NCBI GenBank assembly: GCA_014529385.2
Contig: CM043947.1
Location: 102,856,811 to 102,920,810 of the forward strand
DNA from: Adiantum capillus-veneris
Taxonomy: Eukaryota > Streptophyta > Polypodiopsida > Polypodiales > Pteridaceae
DNA length: 64,000 bases
Direction of reading: 5' to 3'
Shown here: one piece after another, positions 1 through 12,400 of the stretch
How positions within the stretch are numbered: position 1 is the stretch's first letter
Layout: the number at the start of each line of letters is the position of its first letter
Made by a program: the position numbers and the translations under genes
The notes under the pieces: model-generated
What the model saw: only the letters and a program-made list of their open reading frames with translations
Databases searched by the model: none
Told to the model about the DNA's origin: nothing

Positions 1-170
1 GCGGGCAGGGTGATGGGCGGGCTTGGGTAGCGGGCAGCGGGTGGGGCGGGGGGCACGCTGGAGGACTGCACGCAGCAGGTGCGGGCGGCAGGGCGCGTGA
101 GGGCAGGGGGGGAGCAGCGATGGCGAGAGGGTGGGCGCGGCAGCAGCAGCGAGCAGCGAGCTCCCGTATT
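1..170 (-). mobile_element. GC-rich LINE 5'-end-like fragment
   Basis: This very GC-rich stretch contains runs of gggcggg and gcggcag, and the pair ggagcgatggc-like / agcagcagcgagc. The same words in the same order and orientation occur at about 15690-15895, the 5' end of the minus-strand LINE at 9191-15940. I therefore read it as the 5' end of another minus-strand LINE copy whose body lies outside the window. The similarity is of composition plus short words, not a full alignment, and the right boundary near 170 is approximate. Confidence 0.4.
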
Positions 171-282
171 GTTTATTTCTTTGATACTTTGTTGCTGTAA
201 CACAACCAACTTGTCTGTTTTCATAGAATTCGGATTTGATATCATATCCCTCGTGGATATAGAGGTACTCTAATGAGACTTC

Positions 283-915
283 GTGGCTGCCTTTCTTCTT
301 TTCATGTGCTTCCTGCCTTACTCGTTGATCAGCCTTGGCAAGATTGAAAAGTCAAAGTCAAAAAGCCCATTAGTGCTAGTTCTGCAAATTATTTCTATCA
401 GTCTCTTATTGGACGAAAGCATTGGTTGGTTGACAAGGTCAACAAGGCTTTGCGGGTCAAGAAATCTGCTGCTTGGTGGAGATGTATTGTTTCGAGGCTG
501 GCAGATTCAACGTCCTTACAAGGGAAAGGTGTTTCTTTGGCGGGCTATGGTGGGAGGGCTTGCATTGGGAGTGAGTTTGTGTGGCCGTCGTCTTTCCAAT
601 GGCATGTGTTTCTTTTGCACCACTTTCAGAGAAGACAACGGACATTGCTTCATTACTTGTCCTCTTGCCAAGAAAATATGGACCTTTGTTTTCATTTCGT
701 CGTTACTTGGGGGTTTTTGGCATAATTGGACCACATGGATTGCCTTTGTTTTTGATGGTGCAATTGGTATTCAACAGCATGTATTTAGGTTGAGAGGTAT
801 TTTTCCTTGGAATGTTTCTTTGCTCACCACTACTGGGGTCATTTCTGTGGCAAATACATGGGTTGGGAAGAATGGCACTTGGTGGCGACATTCATTGCTT
901 GATCGTCTAGCATGA
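283..915 (+). pseudogene. LINE relic: reverse-transcriptase zinc-binding (zf-RVT) tail
   Basis: The frame is open for about 210 codons but has no ATG. Its middle part shows the zf-RVT pattern found at the C terminus of plant LINE ORF2 proteins: K-x-F-L-W-R, then L..R, then C-x2-C, then H-C-F-x2-C-P and A-K-K-I-W. In intact LINEs this region follows the reverse transcriptase. Only this tail is visible; no RT or endonuclease is found upstream. It lies in the same strand as the DUF1997 exons that begin at 1223, so it may sit in an intron of that gene. Not expected to be functional. Confidence 0.65.
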
Positions 916-1222
916 CTGCTTTGCCATCTTGGTTATGGGCTTTTCATGTTCATGTCCAATATGGACTTCTAGCCTTTGTCCATAGTTGTTTGATGGGTCA
1001 TTTGACCACGTACATTTCTTTTAGGTGTACCACATTACGAAAATAAAAAATAAAAAATGAAATGAGTTGTTTTTGTATGTCAGCAAAAGTCATACTAGAC
1101 GTATGAGACCAAAAAAACTACATAATTGTGAGTCCAATGATCTGAAGAGGTTTGTTATCTGCATGTTTTGTTGCTATCAATTAGCACATAAATTTTCTTA
1201 TACATTCTTTTCTTTTGAACAG

Positions 1223-4200
1223 TTTCAAGGATCTGAAGTTGTTGAAAGTCAGAACGAACGTTTTTCAGGTAGTGATCGTAATGTGTAGTTTAGACTTTTG
1301 TGTCAAATTTTTTTTCCCTGGAATATGTTTAAGACAACAATTATTATGATTCTGGACGAACTTGTTGCATCTGCCCTAGAAGTTTAAAATGAGGATACAA
1401 TGCCAAGAATTAAGTGTTAGGTGACCTCATTTGCAAGCTTTTATTCATGGGATTTATACATTGCTTTTTGTTCAATGCGTTTATCATTTTTCTTGCATAG
1501 GTATATTGCACAAGCACAGGCGTGCGCACACGTGCACACGCAGATACACACCCACACTTTTATTTAATTGAAAACCATTCTATTATCAATATAGCTGGTA
1601 CATGAGCTGATGAATTTTATAGAGAAGTTTTCAGTGCCTAATATGTTGGAAGCATGGCATCCATTCTTTAGCAATCACAGAGAGATTGAAAGATAGAAGC
1701 ACACAAACAAACAGAGGAATCAAAGGCAGATTGTTGGAATAGATAGAAAAGCTAGCCATGCACTTCGGCAGAAGTCCAAAATCAAAGCTTCCATCTGTAA
1801 ACGATATAAAGCACAGACATCTTACTCCAAAGGGGGACCAAGAACTGCCTTGCATTTGGCTAAGTACAAAACAAATGTGGAATACTTTTAGGTTGTGGTG
1901 CACGACAACATGCATCAGAAGTACAGCTTTTAACAAGTACTTGAGATATCATGGAGTGCTCCAACGAGACATGGCCGAAAAATCAGATGTTATTCAAGTT
2001 GCACCTTACGTATCTAAATGACTTGAAGCCTTTTCCACACCATTTCAGATGCTTGTCCAAGCTGCCCATGTAAAATTACATATTCAAATGACGCGAATCC
2101 TTTTTCTCACCATTTGAGATTCTTGTCTATGCTACACCAGAAATTTCATCCAAGGTTTGGAGATAGATATTATATGTAAACACTATCATAAGAGCATGCA
2201 TGTTTGATTGACAATAAGATCCTCAAAACTGCCAGTTTTTGCCTTGCCGCACATAAAGGTGGAATAGCCTCTTATGGCATAAGATTTGTTTGATAAGATC
2301 TTATGATGCTGAAGACCCAATTTATATCTATGGCATCATAAGAGAACGCATGTTCGACTGACAATAAGATCCTTGAAACTGCCAATTTTTTCCTCGCTGC
2401 TCATAAAGGCGGAATAGGTTCATATGGCATAACATGTGTTTGATAAGATCTTACGATGCTGAAGACCCAATTTATATCAATGGCAAGCTTGAGGGAGAGA
2501 TAATACAAAGCCCTCACCATTAGAGACATCATCATAAACACAAATCCCTAGAGACCATAAAAACAAACCTTGAGTGAAGCTTGAAGTTAAATGGATTAGA
2601 AAAGAATGGAAACAAATAGATCTATGGAAGATTGCCAAATGATCGATGCCTTCTTCTCCATCGAAGCATACAGATGACTCAATGAAGAGGGGTGTTGCAG
2701 AAGGAAAATGAAGAACTTTACCCTCAGATATCCCATCCCCATGTCATACTAGAAGTCATGGCAATCATTGGAATGTGCTCCTGCACCCATGGTCAATGTA
2801 GCGTGCTGATTTTACAGCTGTAAACTCTCTAAACCTGGTTTCAATTCAATGTATTCATCCATTTTCATGGGTTACTCTTCGTATGTGATGCATAGTGATG
2901 TGGGTAATGGTTATGTGCTTGAACTTTCTGTGGAAATCAGTAAAACATAGGGCCGTTGTGCTTTTGTATCCTCCGCCGGTCGCCATGTGGTCGCAGTTAT
3001 TATGGGGAAGGAAAGGACATCAGATGTCTTTTCCCTACATCATCTCTGTCTTTCCCTTGATCTTTGTCCGTTTTGCAGTCACGAGAAAACACCTTTCAAC
3101 ACTTGGCTGCAAGTGTGAAAATACACTATGGAACAGACTGGAGAAACCATCCATTATTTGACCAAAAAGGAAGCAAAGTGGAGGAATTCATTGTAGAATA
3201 CAAATCAAAGAAAGTAGACATATGATTCAGGCGAACGATTACCCCAGCAGGTCGATTGACTGGTGCAGAGAATGGAAGGGACACCGGCTGAATTCCCAAG
3301 TGCATGCCACACCTATAGCGCAACATTATCAACAAGTGGGTGTGTCCCCTATGTGATAAGTACAGTACCCCTTTATAGATCTAGTTCACACCCTTCAAAA
3401 TTTCTTATCTCCTCATGTTCTACCATACCTTGTAGCAGCTCATTATACGAGCATGCTGCAATGTGCTTGCTCTTAAGAGTGGCTTATGGACGTCGTTTAG
3501 CATAGTATAGAAAATACACCTTATCTTTTGTGGAATATTTTGAGCAATGAGCAAAACACTGACAACAAGCTATTGTTGTGATAAGTTGGTAAAGAGGCTC
3601 TGGTTTCCTTTTCAACAGCAAGCATGCGGAATCAGCTTACCTGGGACAGCAAAAATGGCAATGGTCAAGTACTGGAAGTAAATGTGGAGCTAAATGTCGC
3701 GCTAGAGGTAATTTTTACTTTCGTCTCTGCTTAATCTTTCTAAATCTGACAGAGACCATGTATACATTATTTTAGGGTATGTGATCTGCAAGGATTAGCT
3801 AAATGTTAGGATGACGGTGATGGGTCAAATTACTTGCTGACTTAAGATTAGATGTCCAGCGTCGCTTCACATTGTACACAGTATTTATTCCTTTCAAGCA
3901 TGAGAATGATAGGGATGCTTATTGGTGCATTTCCTTGCACGCATTGTCAAGAAGGTAATGGACTTGTTGTGCTTGTTGGTGCACTGACAATTGTGGAGGT
4001 AGCGTTCTGATTCCAATGTTAGTTCTCTCATAATGCCTGCTGTCAAATAAATTGTCTTGTCATCAAACATGTGGATGGACTCTTATGACATTTTAGTAAG
4101 CGATACCTATTATTACAAGGTTGAAGAACTCATTCAAACAACTACCCTCGTTCAATGCATGTGCCTTTTTATGGTGTAGTTTTTGGTGTCATTGAATATG

Positions 4201-4734
4201 GCTTCTATCAATAATAGAGTATTCATTCAGAAATTTAATTGGAGGCAGACTGTAATGATTTAGACACCACAAATGCATCTAAAATGCATGAAAACCTTAA
4301 AAGCAGATGTCCACTGACCTTTTCTAACATTGTTTGATTGAACAATGTCGATATATCAACTAGGATGTTCTCTTCGGTTCCCATTGGTCTCGCAAGATCT
4401 GTTGGTACAAGAATATAACATCAGTTTTATTTTAAGTGTAATGCAGGTGTACACACTGCCTTTCACCCTTTTGCCTATTTCCGCGGTTGAAACACCAGGC
4501 AATGTGTATGTCTCTAGAATCACTGCTGTTTACCAATTCTATTTTTTCTTGTAGAAATTGGATTATGATAAGTTAAAGTGATGGGTTGTAAGCAGGATTT
4601 TGCAAGCCATGGTAGACCGAATGGTACCACTTTTCATCGAGCACTTACTCGATGACTATTACCGGTGGTCGCAGACAAGTGATGATTTGCAGGCACCGGC
4701 TGAAGAGCTGCTGTGTGAGAAATCAAGCTCGTAG
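1223..4734 (+). CDS. DUF1997 family protein, last four exons (5' part outside window)
   Basis: Four exons splice in frame with canonical borders: 1223-1268, 3619-3707, 4447-4505 and 4596-4734 (stop TAG 4732-4734). They total 333 nt and encode 110 residues. Donors read cag|gtagtg, gag|gtaatt and tgt|gtatgt; acceptors end in ag. The joined protein reads FQGSEVVESQNERFS, then ASMRNQLTW, then a block with VYTLPFTLLPISAVE-TPGN, then a helix-like MVDRMVPLFIEHLLDDYYRW. This matches my knowledge of the C-terminal half of DUF1997 proteins of plants and cyanobacteria (strand, PF-LLP motif, GN turn, DY-W end). Plant members are generally predicted to be plastid proteins of unknown biochemical role. The N-terminal exons, including any transit peptide, would lie before position 1, across the LINE debris. 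No frameshift or premature stop is seen, so this looks like a live gene. Family assignment is from remembered motifs, not a search. Confidence 0.8.
1269..3618 (+). other. Long intron of the DUF1997 gene
   Basis: This 2350-bp intron runs from donor gtagtg to acceptor ttcaacag. It is AT-rich, has a short CA-rich patch near 1515-1555 and a 150-bp tandem duplication at 2184-2483. The open frames inside (for example 1758-2021) resemble no protein I know and are probably chance frames. Confidence 0.7.
2184..2483. repeat. 150-bp imperfect tandem duplication
   Basis: Two adjacent units of 150 bp share the word order tatcataagag, tgacaataagatcct, cataaagg-ggaata, tgataagatctta and gaagacccaatttatatc. 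The last word is at 2311 and 2461, fixing the period at 150. The units differ by scattered substitutions. It lies within the DUF1997 intron. Confidence 0.85.
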
Positions 4735-6720
4735 TGCTGTGACTGGAGGTGGTCCTGGTGCACCATGTGATGCCATATTATTCATGAATTGATTAAGCAA
4801 TGTAGTTAATGCAGAGGGGGGGGAGTGTTTCTTCCATTATTAATTCTTGTATCAAGTGGCACGGATTCATTATACCTCAAGGCACATCTGTGTGCTTATC
4901 AAATTTACCATTCATGTTGTAACAAAAGATAGCCAATTTGTAATATAAGCAAAGCATAGCCAGCATAATTCAGGCTATAGCTGCAATATGTCAAATGAAC
5001 CATTCTGTCAAAAGTCAAATGGTGATATTATCATTGCATAGCAAAGCTCACTCTGTTATTTTTGTCAAATTTTTTAATGCTTTTTCAGGTTTCTTTTTGT
5101 CTCTATGTTTGGGCCATTTTAGGATGAGTTAGAACCTTCTTTTAACTGCTGCTTACTATTTTTGGGCTTCATTGGCACTCATTTTCAAGAGAGGGAGTGT
5201 TGATGTGGAGTTTTGAGCCCATGTAAAAAGGGTATACTTTTCTCAAACCTTACCGTAGTGTGTAGAGGCTGATGGCTTGTTTAGGATGACTCGATACACA
5301 TATTGCACAATAGCTCTCTGTTTGTGTCTTTAGAGGTGAGGGTTACATTGGCATTTGAAAACAATAAGATGAAAAAGCACACATCTGAGGCTCCCAAGTG
5401 AAAGAGCCCAATTAATGTAGCAGATTTCAATGCTTCTTATGCAAAAGCCAATTGTATGTCTAACTCCCTTCACTAACGATTTCTAAAGGAAGTCAAAACG
5501 GTAGTGTTTGCTTACTATCAATGTTGCTTTGATTGTTTTACTTTTCCCTGGTTGAGAGACACATGATGTTTAAAATTTATTGTTTAGTTTATGTAGGATG
5601 AAGCCTAGCATAAAAGTTATGGCAATTAGAATGTTTGATTTCCTCCTTAAAAATTGCTTACATTGAGTTAGCAACAATGCATTAATCCGTTTTGCTCCTT
5701 GAAAAAGTTGTTGAAAATCTTGCCTTGTCTTTCACCAAATGAGGAGCATATGCACTATCTATACTATTAGTTTTTTTCTTTTGTTAGTAGACTTCCTTGA
5801 CAAGAAAGCTACCAAGTATATCTCGATGCACATCCTTTTAACACAAAAATACTATGTGTCCAATCGTATTTCTTGGACTCAATGGCTCAAATTGTGCCTA
5901 ATTTATTAGAGCATATGGTGTTTGCATTCGCCATTTTTCTTTTGACATGAGAAAAGTCCTCATATGTTTCATTGAATGATCTTTAGCGTAACAATATAAG
6001 AAAATTCAATTTCCATGAGGAGCAAGTCACTAAATGCTACCTTCCCCCTCTTTAGCAAACCAATGTATCACACACACCATCCATGTGCCCTAAAGCTACA
6101 ACATCATTTGCCTAACCAATAGAAATATTGTCACACAAAAAAATTAAATGAAGAAAATTTAGCAAAATTTGTTCTTGGCATTGACATTTCATCCATAGAT
6201 TTTCCATACATTAGACGCAAACGGGTATGGAAGTATGTTAGACTCGGACGCATTTGGGAGTATGGCTCCCCAATTGGACACGTGGAGAAAAAACTATGGT
6301 TTCATCTATCTTATGGGGGAGACATAACTCACCCCTTTGATCAACACTCAAACAAGAAAGTGGTGTTTCACCATTATCAAAATAACTTTGTAAGTGATCA
6401 CGCACAAACTTTGTTATGCATAGATAGATTAGAAGGAGAAAATTGAAATACATTCCTTTGGAATCATCTTTTATCTATCCTAGGGGAGTAATAATGCAAC
6501 CACCGTGATCAAAACTAGAACAAGAAAGGGACCACTATCACAAAAATTTGTAAGTTGTGGAGACGAAGGCCTACAACCTTGAATGAAAGTGAAACACCTA
6601 TGGAGGGACTCCATATGATGTACAACCATGGTTTAAGACACTCTTCATCTTTTTTTTGCTTGTACACCATTGGGGATCTTGCATTGGTGCTTCTTGTGTA
6701 GTGTCATGGAGACGAGCTCT
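4735..6720. other. DUF1997 3' UTR and gene-poor DNA
   Basis: The first 150-250 bases after the stop at 4734 are probably the 3' UTR of the DUF1997 gene; no clear polyadenylation signal is visible. The rest holds no convincing coding region on either strand. Two stretches near 6299-6400 and 6465-6560 share words such as atctatc-taggggag, gatcaa-act, acaagaaag and ttgtaagt, suggesting an old imperfect duplication of about 170 bp. Confidence 0.5.
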
Positions 6721-6950
6721 TAGAAGATTTCTAGAAGAATCTAAAAGGTTCTAAATAATTCTAGAAGAATCTAGAAGGTTCTAAAAAGTTCTAGAAGCTT
6801 GAGGAAGAACCTAGAAGGTTCTTAATCTCCATAAACTTGAGGAAGAACTTAGAAGATTCTTAACTTCCTTAAGCTTGAGGAAGAACACAAAAGGTTCTTA
6901 ACCTCCTTAAGCTTGAGAAAGAACCTAAAATGATCTTAACCTCTTTAAAG
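6721..6950. repeat. Heat-shock-element-like cluster with four 38-bp tandem units
   Basis: The first part (6721-6797) is a dense run of ttctagaa / gaatctagaaggttc words, that is, alternating GAA and TTC triplets two bases apart as in heat shock elements. It continues into four 38-bp units starting at 6798, 6836, 6874 and 6912, each beginning cttgag-aagaac and containing agaaggttcttaa or a decayed form. A TATA-like box follows at 6957. The layout resembles the U3 enhancer of an LTR. Binding by heat shock factors is an inference from the motif. Confidence 0.7.
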
Positions 6951-6956
6951 CTTTTG

Positions 6957-6964
6957 CATAAATA
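6957..6964 (+). promoter_or_regulatory. TATA-like box (cataaata) of a probable LTR promoter
   Basis: The sequence gcataaatagggg directly follows the heat-shock-element-like repeats and lies about 340 bp upstream of the gag relic of gypsy element A. Spacing and order fit an LTR promoter. No second LTR copy is found to confirm it. Confidence 0.45.
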
Positions 6965-7302
6965 GGGGTCTTGGGCTACAAGCCCCTCAGTCTTGCCAAC
7001 AGTAGTTGTGAGACTCCTATGAGATAAGTCATCTTCTAGTTCTTGTCTTGTTATCAAGTCTTGCCTTGTAAGTCAAGTTTTGTAATTACATTCTCTTAAT
7101 CACATATTAAGTCTTGTAATCAAGATGAAGTGTTGCAATCAAATTTCAAGCTCTTGTTTATTGTGAGCACCTCCTCTCACTCTCTTCTCTAGTTTGAGAT
7201 GCACTCATAATAGTTTGGCAAGACTCCATTTCTTGAATTTTCCTAGCCATGTAGTCTGTTTTGGAAGGTGTTATGTCTGGATCACAAAACTTGTAGCAAA
7301 AA

Positions 7303-7965
7303 TTGCACGAGTTACATGAGAGCAACGCGCGATTACAAGAGGAGCAGCCACACTCCTTAAGTCTGATGGTACAGGAGCTTCAACGCCAGATCCAAGAGCT
7401 ACACAAAGGTAGCCATGTCATTATCAAACCATGCCTTCAACATACCTACTCCAAAATAGAAAGGAGGTTAACCTACGTAAAAAGTTTGATGGGACGAGAT
7501 CAAAGTTTAGAGGCTTTCTCCAACAAGTGAAGATGTTCATACGCATGCAACCTGAGCACTACCTTGATTGTGCTTCTCAAGCTGGTCTCATCGAGAATGC
7601 TCCTCTCAGGTATGGCCCTCTCTTGGTTTGGACCCCTACTTGAAAGGGACTCTTCTCTACCGTATAACTTTGAGGCCTTTGTAAGAGAGTTTTCAGCAAC
7701 CTTTGGGGATGTAGATAGGGCAAGAGTTGGTGAAACCAAGCTTCGCAAGCTATGACAGGGCTCTCAGCTTGCATTAATCTATGCATCAGAATTTAGGCAG
7801 CTCACATGTAATTTAACTTGGCATGAGAATTATTTCATCAACCAATTCCGGTGGGGTCTAAAAGATGACATAAAAGATTTTTTGATTACCATGCCAAAAG
7901 TCCAAACCCTAAGTAAATTCATGTCCAAAGCCATAGAGTGTGACAATAGGCTCTTTGAAAGATGA
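7303..7965 (+). pseudogene. Ty3/gypsy gag relic (retrotrans_gag domain)
   Basis: Read across three frames, the region gives KFDGTRSKFRGFLQQVKMFI, then ALSWFGPLLERDSSLPYNFE, then F-REFSATFGD and a C-terminal part with QFRWGLKDDIKDFLITMP. This is the capsid-like retrotrans_gag pattern (A-x-W-F/W, F...F...F-D, Y...F..L, F..GL). An N-terminal coiled-coil-like stretch (7303-7420, rich in E, Q and L) precedes it. At least two frameshifts and several stops (for example TGA at 7754 and TGA at 7963) break it. No zinc knuckle could be recognised downstream. Confidence 0.75.
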
Positions 7966-8342
7966 CAAATGAAGAGGCAGGAGGCAACCTCACCCACTAT
8001 CTCTACAACAATATCCTCTATTAAAGGGGGGCTTAAGGGACCGCGAAATCGGCACCAAACCCATGTAGATTGATGCAACAAGGTTTAAACTGCTTTCAGC
8101 ACAAGAGAAGGAACGTAGAAGAATAAATGGGCTATGAATGTATTGTGGGATGCTTGGACATACTACTCAAATAGTTCCAAGCAAAAGGAAACCTAAGACA
8201 TAGAGCATTACAACTCTATCAAGTTCGAGAAACATGGACGTCCAACCTCAATAGAGACCGTGCGGTTGGACCATGTGCACACGAAGACTCAACAAGGTCT
8301 CTTCCTACCCTTGATGCAACGTCCAGTTTCAAAATACCAATA

Positions 8343-8558
8343 AGGATTTGCATAACAAAAGATCAAATGGAGGTGAAAGCTCTATTGGATAGTGACGCCA
8401 CCACTTGTTTCATCGATGAAGAATTTGCTAAAAAACAAGGTTTAATGCTTGTGGAAAAACCAGCTCCAGTGTTTGCGGAGGTGATTGATGGCCACCCACT
8501 TGCCTCAGGAGACGTCAGGTTTGAAACCCAACCATTGGAGATAACAATAAATGAGTAG
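8343..8558 (+). pseudogene. Ty3/gypsy aspartic protease relic
   Basis: The frame encodes VKALLDSDATTCFIDEEFAK followed by a hydrophobic strand and ends at a TAG at 8556. Retroviral-type proteases carry D-S/T-G-A at the active site; here the third residue is D (DSDAT), so the conserved glycine is lost. The position between gag and RT fits element A. Confidence 0.75.
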
Positions 8559-9117
8559 GTCTCTAAGATAGCTTTCAATGTCATACACTGCCCATCAAAT
8601 CCATTGGACTATCTTGGCTCAAGTTACACAATCCGAATGTTGATTTGAGGTCTTAAAGTGTTGAGAAAAGACGGCCACAACATGACAAAACCAAGCATGT
8701 CAAACCACTCTATGTTGGAGCCAACATCTTCATGCATGCAACCTGTCATTCTTGATTTATGCAATATCATTTGACTCCTCCATAGAAAGGAACATGGAAG
8801 TGTTGCCCCCTCAGCATCATGATTACAACGATGTATTTGAAAAGAAGAATGGATACATGCTTCTTGAGCATCGACCTTATGATTGTGGCATTGAACTACA
8901 CAAAGGGACTCAACGACCCTTTGGTCCAATATACAAGCTATCCCAAGATGAGCTTGTAGGGCTTTGGAAGTACATTAATGAAAACCTAGGCAAGGGATTT
9001 ATACAACATTCAAACTCACTAGCATGGGCACCAATGCTATTTATAAAGGAAAAGGATGGGTATGTACGCATGTGTGTGGACTATAGAGGCTTGAACAAGA
9101 TCACAGTCAAGATTTGT

Positions 9118-9159
9118 TATCCTCTACCATTAATTCCTTATCCTCTACCATTAATTCCT
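9118..9159. repeat. 21-bp tandem duplication inside the RT relic
   Basis: The word tatcctctaccattaattcc plus t occurs twice in direct succession, duplicating the conserved YPLPLIP motif of the RT in frame. Confidence 0.9.
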
Positions 9160-9176
9160 GAACTCCTCAAGTGACT

Positions 9177-9190
9177 TGGAGAAGCTAAGT
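9177..9190. repeat. LINE target-site duplication, left copy
   Basis: tggagaagctaagt here matches tggaaaagctaagt at 15941-15954 with one mismatch. It directly adjoins the poly-T at 9191, the poly(A) tail of the minus-strand LINE. Confidence 0.85.
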
Positions 9191-9475
9191 TTTTTTTTTC
9201 CGAGAAAAAGATCCTTCTATTAGTTAATGAAAACTGCCCATAGAGCTACAACCACCTCTGCAAGAGAGGGCTACAACAAACATGATGGGGAGACTCTCCC
9301 AATGAAAAAACAACATATATACAATGAGGCTAAATCAAGAGATGGGAGGAGGGAAGAGCCACACAGGTGGAAGGTAGTGCCATCTGAGCACACCTTGGAC
9401 AATCGTGTAGAAAGGCCCAGGGCGCCAGAGTCGAAGGAAAGCCTCGCGGCGCTCCCACATGCGGTCGGAGTTGCC

Positions 9476-12400
9476 CTATAGTCCCTCAAGCTGTCCTCTG
9501 AGAGTATGGATCAGCTCTAGCCAAAAGTCACGAACATTCTCTGTTGGTGGCACAGGGCGAGCCTCAAAGATGCGGAAACAGCGGGCCCGCAAGATGAACC
9601 AAAGTGTCAGGCCACTGATGAGCTCCCAACACTCCTCTCTCTCACTGCACCACTCCTGTGGAGTAAGCTCTATAGTAGTAGGCTGGAGTGTAGGTCGCCC
9701 CCCCTGCATCACTATCATCCTGCTGGTGAAAGATAGCTCAAACTGAAGTGGTGGCCCCGTGAGAGTGGACCAAGCCGCTGCCCCCCAAGTGTACTGTCGA
9801 GCCGTGGAGAGAGTAGGCATCAGTCGAAGAACTCCTAGCCACACCTGCTGGGCCGAGGGACAGTCCCAAAGAGACTGACGGTGACTCTCCACCAAATGGT
9901 CACAGGCTGCACATACGGCCGAGAGACCACTATGCACTACCCAGCTCCCTACTATTGTAGCTTTGTGTGCGACCAGCCATTGAAACAAGGTGACACGCCT
10001 CGTTTGTCTGGAGTCTCACAACCTCTCCCAAAAGGCTGCCAAGAACTCGACTGTGAGACCCTCCTCCTGCCAATGATGTGCTGCAGCGGGGCGGGCCTCT
10101 CTCTGTGCTGCTAGTATATGACGTCCCAGCCGAACAGTGTACTGAAAGAAAGGGACTCATGGGTGGTCTGCAGAAGAGAAGGGGTCCCTCCATAGCCACT
10201 CACCAGGATCCCATTGTACTTGTGCCAGTGGACAACACTCCCAAGCCCATAGCCTCCAGTGTCCAGTCTCAAGAGCTGCTAGGTCAGGGTCTATGACGCA
10301 AGTCCTCCCACAGATTCCCACTACTCGAATCCTCTGAAAACAACACTCTACTATCTGCGGGGCCTCTATTGCAACTCGCTGTAGTCGTTCCCCACCCTGA
10401 AGCTCGAAGAATAGGGCTGGGACAGTCTCTGAGCAGGCCCTGACTGAGATGAGAACCTCCAGTCGTGTAAAGGCTCCCATCCATCGGGGTGCTATTGGCT
10501 CGAGAGGCGTAAGCCAATCAGCTGGAACTGACTCTGAGATGTCCTGACACATGCTCTGCACCCCTCTCATGCCCTGTAGCTGGAACCCCTACACCTGCTC
10601 TGACAAACCTGTGAACTCTAGCTAGTCACCTAGAGAGCGCGTTGGACCTGCTGCCATGGCACCCCAGGAAACATGAGGTCGACTACCAACCAAGTGGCCT
10701 CTCTAAGTGCTAACAATGGGGTTCCAGACGAGGGGCTGCCGTAGGCTCTCCTCCATGCACGTCGGCTGTCTCTGCTCCAGGCCACGTTGTAAGAGCTCCC
10801 AAGATCGAAGCAAACTCGCAGCGAAGCGGTCCTCCAATCTCCTGCTCAAACCAACTCTGCGCATCTCTGTAAAGATCTATCTGGTCGAAGGTTGCCAAGG
10901 GCCTCTTGACTGAGGCACCCTGACATGAAGCCTCTGGAGCAAGAACCTTTTCCAGGGCTCCTCACCTGAAAGAAGTCCTCTGACTATGAACTTCCCAAGA
11001 AGGGCTCTGCTGTGCTGTGCTGGATCAATGATCCCAAGCCCTCCCTGAGAACAAGGAAGCGTGATGACCTACCAAGCCACCTTGGCTCGGGCTATCTGAG
11101 TGTCACATCCTGACCAAAGGAAGTTCCTGATCAGCCTCTCTACCTAGCTGATACAAGAACTTGAGAAGATCCAGCAGGAAGTGATGTACCACATAGTCGC
11201 CAACAACACCTGGTTGGCAACTACTACTCTGCCAGCCAGAGAAAGTCGTGCTGAGATCCAATGTAACAACTTTCTCCTGATAGACAGGAGAAGGGGAGAA
11301 ATCTGCTGCTCGGGAGACAAGTCCAAACCAACCTGACAACCCAAGTACCGAACTGCAGTCCCTTGGGGAATCCACCTGAAACCCTCTCCTGGCATCCAAT
11401 CTGGCACAGGAGCACTACCAACCGAGAAAGCCACTGTCTTTCTCCAGTTGATCAATGCGCCTGATGCACAACAGAAGGTCTCCAAAGCCTGCACACATCT
11501 GTGAAGATTGGCCTCCTGGCCATCTAAGTACAAGGCTGAGTCATCGCCAAACTCAGCGTCCAGTAGCTCATCTCCTTGAATAGGGAGTGCTAAGCCCCGT
11601 AGACCAACTTGCTGTGACACCAAAAATCTGCTCATCGCCTCCGCATAGAACAGAAAGAGAAAGGGGGCAAGAGGACAGCCCTGTCTAACCGAGCGTGTAA
11701 GCATGAAGCGATCACCTCTACCTCCTAAGTACTTGACTGTGAGCCTGTCTGTACAAGGCTGACACCCCTTTGATCCAAGCATCTGAGAAGCCCACCCTGC
11801 GTAGAGTGCCCTATAGAAAGTCCCAGTCAACTTTGTCGTATGCCTTCTCAAAATCGAGAAGAAGAATCACGAGGTCCTCACCACGGAGCTGTGCCAGGGC
11901 AGAAGCCTCCCAAAAAGTAAAGATGTTGTGAAGGATACTGAGTTCCTTGACAAAACCTGTCTGAGTCCCATGTATAAGGCTCTCTAAAAGTGGCTGAATC
12001 CTCAAACTCAGAGCCTTGGCAAGAATTTTGTAGGCTGAGTTGAGGATGGTGATGGGACACCACTGTTGAATCTCATCCAAGGAGCCACCCTCCTTGGGAA
12101 TGAGGTAGATCAGGCCCTCACTCATGCTGTTAGGCATCACTCTTGTGTGCAAAATGTACTGAAAAGAACTATAGAGATTTGGGCCAAGCAGGTTCCAGTA
12201 CTCCAAGAAAAAGCTGGGAGTCAACCCATCCTCACCTCGACAGATACCACGGGGGAGGGCCCTAAAAGCCGTGTGCAGCTCCTCAAGCTGAAGTGGCATC
12301 TCTAGCCTCTGATGAATCTCCTCAGTCACAAGACATGGCATCTGTGCCCAAACCTGCTCCCTGCATGCATCCTGCCGCTCTGACTAGGGCTCAACAGAAA

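Larger units (their letters stand above)
8752..9190 (+). pseudogene. Ty3/gypsy reverse transcriptase, N-terminal part
   Basis: The frame reads [17 protein letters not shown], then [35 protein letters not shown] and [15 protein letters not shown], the standard start of a gypsy RT. The YPLPLIP motif is doubled in frame by a 21-bp tandem duplication at 9118-9159. A TGA at 9172 replaces a sense codon before LGEAK. The LINE then interrupts the gene; it resumes at 15951. Confidence 0.85.

Noticed and set aside
1758-2021. An 87-codon frame in the DUF1997 intron as an exon
   Set aside because: The flanking exons join in phase without it, and it shows no family resemblance.
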